Below, in pieces: positions 16,064-18,593 of a stretch of 18,593 bases of DNA (its first letter is position 1; each line of letters begins with the position of its first letter). A program made the position numbers and the translations under genes. The notes beneath the pieces are model-generated. The model searched no databases and was not told where the DNA came from. It worked only from the letters and a program-made list of their open reading frames with translations. The stretch spans positions 1-18,593 of the forward strand of contig JAGDMC010000024.1 in the NCBI GenBank assembly GCA_017860395.1. Direction: 5' to 3'. The DNA is from Bacteroidota bacterium. Its GTDB lineage: Bacteria; Bacteroidota; Bacteroidia; Bacteroidales; UBA932.

Positions 16064-16198
16064 AGCCTAAGTTCACTTGAGTATGGGCAATCAGAAGTAG
16101 CTACAATGCACACAAAAAGTATGGATATGTTTTAAAATAAAATATAGTATTGTCAAAATAAAATTTAGAAATGGATAAATCGACACAATGAGTGTATT

Positions 16199-16531
16199 AT
16201 GAGTCAAAAGAGACATTATTTTTGCAAAAAAAAGATGAGAAAGGATTTTTTGGAATTTATTTATCTGTTGCTGGAAGAGAAGAAGCTTTTCCTTAATCCG
16301 GAATTCAACCGATATGATATTTGTTCGTTTTTTTGCAATGGAGTATTTCCCGGAGAAAAAATTGTCTTTGAAGAGTACGGATGTTCCGTTGATACTCTTA
16401 TTTCCCTCTTTCGGGTGCAGCATGCTAGAAAGCTGCTGCAAGAGGGCTTTTGCTACGAAAATGTATGGAAATACAGCGGATTCAAATCAAAAAGGGTTAT
16501 GATCAAAGCTATTTACCGTGTTGTTGTATGA
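16199..16531 (+). CDS. Stand-alone AraC-type DNA-binding protein
   Basis: This 110-residue protein appears to be only the two-HTH DNA-binding domain of the AraC family, without a sensor domain. KLFLNPEFNRYDICSFF (29-45) matches the opening of AraC domains in Bacteroidota sensor-regulators (usually LFLNPxLT). VDTLISLFRVQHARKLLQEG (64-83) matches the linker helix, usually NDYINxYRIxxAxxLL. YENVWKYSGFKSKRVMIKAIYRV (86-108) matches the second HTH. The first HTH is divergent and rich in Cys and Phe (ICSFFCNGVFPGEK), so DNA contact there is doubtful. The DNA is more AT-rich than that of its neighbours. Start is the ATG at 16199, with the ATG at 16235 as an alternative. It lies 68 bases before the EF-G2-like gene, so it may control that gene, itself or the divergent XRE gene. 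Confidence 0.72.
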   Translation: MSQKRHYFCKKKMRKDFLEFIYLLLEEKKLFLNPEFNRYDICSFFCNGVFPGEKIVFEEYGCSVDTLISLFRVQHARKLLQEGFCYENVWKYSGFKSKRVMIKAIYRVVV

Positions 16532-16550
16532 AAAAAAAATATTAAATTTG
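16520..16550 (+). promoter_or_regulatory. Promoter of the EF-G2-like gene, -33 GTTG and -7 TAAATTTG
   Basis: TAAATTTG (16543-16550) is an exact TAnnTTTG match. GTTG at 16520-16523 lies 19 bases upstream, the expected spacing for the Bacteroides -33 TTTG box. It is the best-formed promoter in the window. Transcription would start near 16556, with a leader of about 44 bases. The -33 box overlaps the 3' end of the AraC-like gene. Confidence 0.65.
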
Positions 16551-16599
16551 ATAGCTAAACGCCAGAAAAAATTAACTAACAAATAATCAGGTAATTAAT

Positions 16600-18593
16600 A
16601 TGAAAGTTTATCCAACCCAAAACATTCGAAATATTGTCCTGCTTGGAGGCACGAAGTCCGGCAAAACAACGCTGGTAGAGACAATGATGTTTGAAGGCAA
16701 AGTAATTGATCGCCGGGGAACCGTTGAGGCGAAAACAACTGTCAGCGACAATGCCGAAATTGAACAAATTTATCAACGCTCAATTTATCCGACTCTGCTT
16801 TATACAGAGTTTATGGATAACAAACTTAATATAATTGATACTCCGGGTTCCGATGACTTCATCGGAGGAGTAATATCTGCCTTTAAGGTTGCAGATACTG
16901 GTGTAATGATTGTAAATGCGCAGCAGGGAGTTGAGGTGGGTACAGAAATCTTTGCGCGTTATGCCGAAAAATTTAAAAAACCGTTGATTCTGGCAATTAA
17001 TCAGCTCGATCACGAAAAAGCAAACTGGGATGCAGCTCTCGATTCTGTTAAACAGACTTTTGGAAAGAAAGTAGTTGTTATTCAATATCCTGTTGAAACA
17101 GGACCTAACTTCAAGTCTTTCATTGATGTTCTCAAAATGAAGATGTATGTCTTCAAAGACGATAACGGAACAAGAGAGGAGCATGAAATTCCTGCAGATC
17201 AAAAAGATCAGGCAAACGAACTGCATCAGATACTTGCAGAAGTTGCAGCAGAAAATGACGAGTCGCTCATGGAGCTCTTTTTTGACAAGGGAGTTCTCTC
17301 GGAAGAGGAAATCCGCGTAGGGCTCAGAATCGGACTTGCAAAATCTGAGGTTTTTCCACTTTTCTGCCTTTCAGGCAAAAAAGACATGGGTGTTAAGAGA
17401 CTTATGGAGTTCATAATAAATGTTGCTCCTGCTCCTGACAAAACAATACAGAAACTTAAGGACGGCACTTTGGTTCCTTGCGACTCTGCAGCACAGCCGT
17501 CAATTTTTATATACAAAACATCCGTTGAGCCCCACCTGGGCGACGTATCCTTCTTCAGGGTAATGTCGGGAAAAGTTGTTGAAGGTTGCGATCTTGTAAA
17601 TCCGGAAAACGGAGCAAAAGAGAGACTTACTGCAATTTATGCCGTAGCCGGTAAGAAAAAAGAAAAACTTACAGAAATGGTTGCCGGCGATATAGGATGT
17701 ACAGTTAAGCTTAAAACTGTTAAAACAAATCAGACTCTAAACGGAGGCAACAAAGAGTGGGTTTTCGAACCTATGGTTTTCCCTCCATCTAAATACAGAA
17801 CAGCAATTAAGGCCAAAGTTGAGAAAGACGAAGAGAAACTCGGAGAAATTCTTAACAAGGCACATGCCGAAGACCCTACAATTGTTATTGAGTATTCAAA
17901 AGAACTCAAACAAACAATCCTCAGCGGGCAGGGTGAGCACCACATCAACATTTTGAAATGGCACCTCACAAATACCCATAAAATTGAGGTAGATCTTTTC
18001 CCTCCTAAGATTCCATACAGGGAAACAATTACCAAAGTAGCTCTTGCAGATTATCGCCACAGAAAACAATCCGGCGGAGCAGGTCAGTTCGGAGAGGTTC
18101 ATATTCTCATCGAACCGGTTGTTGAAGGCGTTGCTGCAAACAACAGGTTTAAGGTCGAAGGCAAAGAGCTTGTTCTTAACCTTAAGAGCAAGGAAGAATA
18201 CAAAATGGACTGGGGTGGCAAGCTTGAATACTACAACTGTATTGTGGGCGGCGCTATTGATGCCCGTTTTATGCCGGCAATCCTTAAAGGTATAATGGAA
18301 AAGATGGAAGAGGGTCCTCTCACAGGTTCATACGCTCGTGATATCCGCGTATTCGTATATGACGGTAAGATGCACCCGGTTGACTCAAACGAAATCTCTT
18401 TCAAACTTGCAGGACGTAATGCATTCAAGGAGGCCTTCAAAAAAGCAGGTCCGAAAATTATGGAGCCAATTTACAATGTAGAGGTACTCGTACCAAGCGA
18501 TTGTATGGGAGACGTAATGAGCGACCTTCAGAACCGCAGGGCCATGATTGAAGGAATGAGCAGCGAAAAGGGATTTGAAGTTTTAAAAGCCAG
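16600..18593 (+). CDS. fusA2: EF-G paralog lacking the GTPase signature (EF-G2 type), 3' end cut by window
   Basis: This is a ribosomal translocation factor paralog; 664 residues are visible and about 50 are missing at the C-terminus. The overall EF-G architecture is present: G domain (1-270), domains II and III, domain IV with SGGAGQFGEV and VGGAIDARFMPAILKGI, and the start of domain V. The GTPase motifs are altered. The P-loop reads GGTKSGKTTL (16-25) where EF-G has AHIDAGKTTT. Switch I reads QRSIY (59-63) where EF-G has ERGIT. Switch II reads DTPGSDDF (80-87), with Ser84 in place of the catalytic His. G4 is NQLD (134-137). Domain IV has roughly 26 extra residues near 518-543. These traits match EF-G2 of Bacteroides thetaiotaomicron, reported to drive slow translocation without GTP hydrolysis during carbon starvation. 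Tetracycline-protection factors are an alternative, but they keep the catalytic His. Confidence 0.88.
   Translation, partial: MKVYPTQNIRNIVLLGGTKSGKTTLVETMMFEGKVIDRRGTVEAKTTVSDNAEIEQIYQRSIYPTLLYTEFMDNKLNIIDTPGSDDFIGGVISAFKVADTGVMIVNAQQGVEVGTEIFARYAEKFKKPLILAINQLDHEKANWDAALDSVKQTFGKKVVVIQYPVETGPNFKSFIDVLKMKMYVFKDDNGTREEHEIPADQKDQANELHQILAEVAAENDESLMELFFDKGVLSEEEIRVGLRIGLAKSEVFPLFCLSGKKDMGVKRLMEFIINVAPAPDKTIQKLKDGTLVPCDSAAQPSIFIYKTSVEPHLGDVSFFRVMSGKVVEGCDLVNPENGAKERLTAIYAVAGKKKEKLTEMVAGDIGCTVKLKTVKTNQTLNGGNKEWVFEPMVFPPSKYRTAIKAKVEKDEEKLGEILNKAHAEDPTIVIEYSKELKQTILSGQGEHHINILKWHLTNTHKIEVDLFPPKIPYRETITKVALADYRHRKQSGGAGQFGEVHILIEPVVEGVAANNRFKVEGKELVLNLKSKEEYKMDWGGKLEYYNCIVGGAIDARFMPAILKGIMEKMEEGPLTGSYARDIRVFVYDGKMHPVDSNEISFKLAGRNAFKEAFKKAGPKIMEPIYNVEVLVPSDCMGDVMSDLQNRRAMIEGMSSEKGFEVLKA

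Noticed and set aside
16600..18593. Tetracycline ribosomal protection protein (Tet(Q)-like)
   Set aside because: Such proteins keep the GTPase switch His and Thr, which are lost here. The domain IV insertion also fits the EF-G2 paralog better.

Overview
The window comes from a member of the Bacteroidota, most likely order Bacteroidales. The evidence is a SusC/SusD outer-membrane pair, a family S46 dipeptidyl peptidase, a GTPase-signature-poor EF-G paralog of the Bacteroides EF-G2 type, a CxxC-less Mrp protein, and several upstream boxes matching the Bacteroides -7 consensus TAnnTTTG. The genus cannot be fixed from the sequence alone. Coding density is high, and no tRNA, rRNA, CRISPR array, transposase or phage gene was seen.

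Layout, left to right. (1) 139-4957: a susC/susD nutrient-uptake pair with no enzyme gene on its right side, closed by a strong intrinsic terminator. (2) 5082-8813, plus strand: aspS, then oxyR and a CNNM/CBS membrane protein close behind, ending in a bidirectional terminator. (3) 8893-12491, minus strand: an S46 peptidase (DPP7-like by its specificity residue), a 392-bp gap holding its terminator, an 84-bp palindromic element and a mrp promoter box, then mrp. (4) 12581-14993, plus strand: glycerate kinase followed by a tightly packed module of small membrane protein (DUF6249-like), ECF sigma factor and a small membrane protein that is a candidate anti-sigma factor (DUF5056-like). (5) 15006-16050, minus strand: rnhB preceded by an XRE-type regulator with a coiled-coil tail. 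(6) 16199 to the right edge, plus strand: a small stand-alone AraC-type DNA-binding protein, then the EF-G2-like gene, cut by the window end.

Most of the genes are ordinary core or envelope functions. The part most worth attention is the right end. The EF-G paralog has lost the switch-II histidine and the switch-I threonine needed for GTP hydrolysis, carries extra sequence in domain IV, and sits behind its own good promoter next to an unusual one-domain AraC-like protein and a divergent XRE regulator. The paralog type is known from Bacteroides thetaiotaomicron, where it supports translation in starvation without GTP hydrolysis. The regulatory neighbourhood seen here is, to my knowledge, not described. 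Other points of interest are the 23-bp-arm palindrome at 10090-10174, a perfect 21-bp in-frame duplication in susC, and the translationally coupled sigma-factor module.
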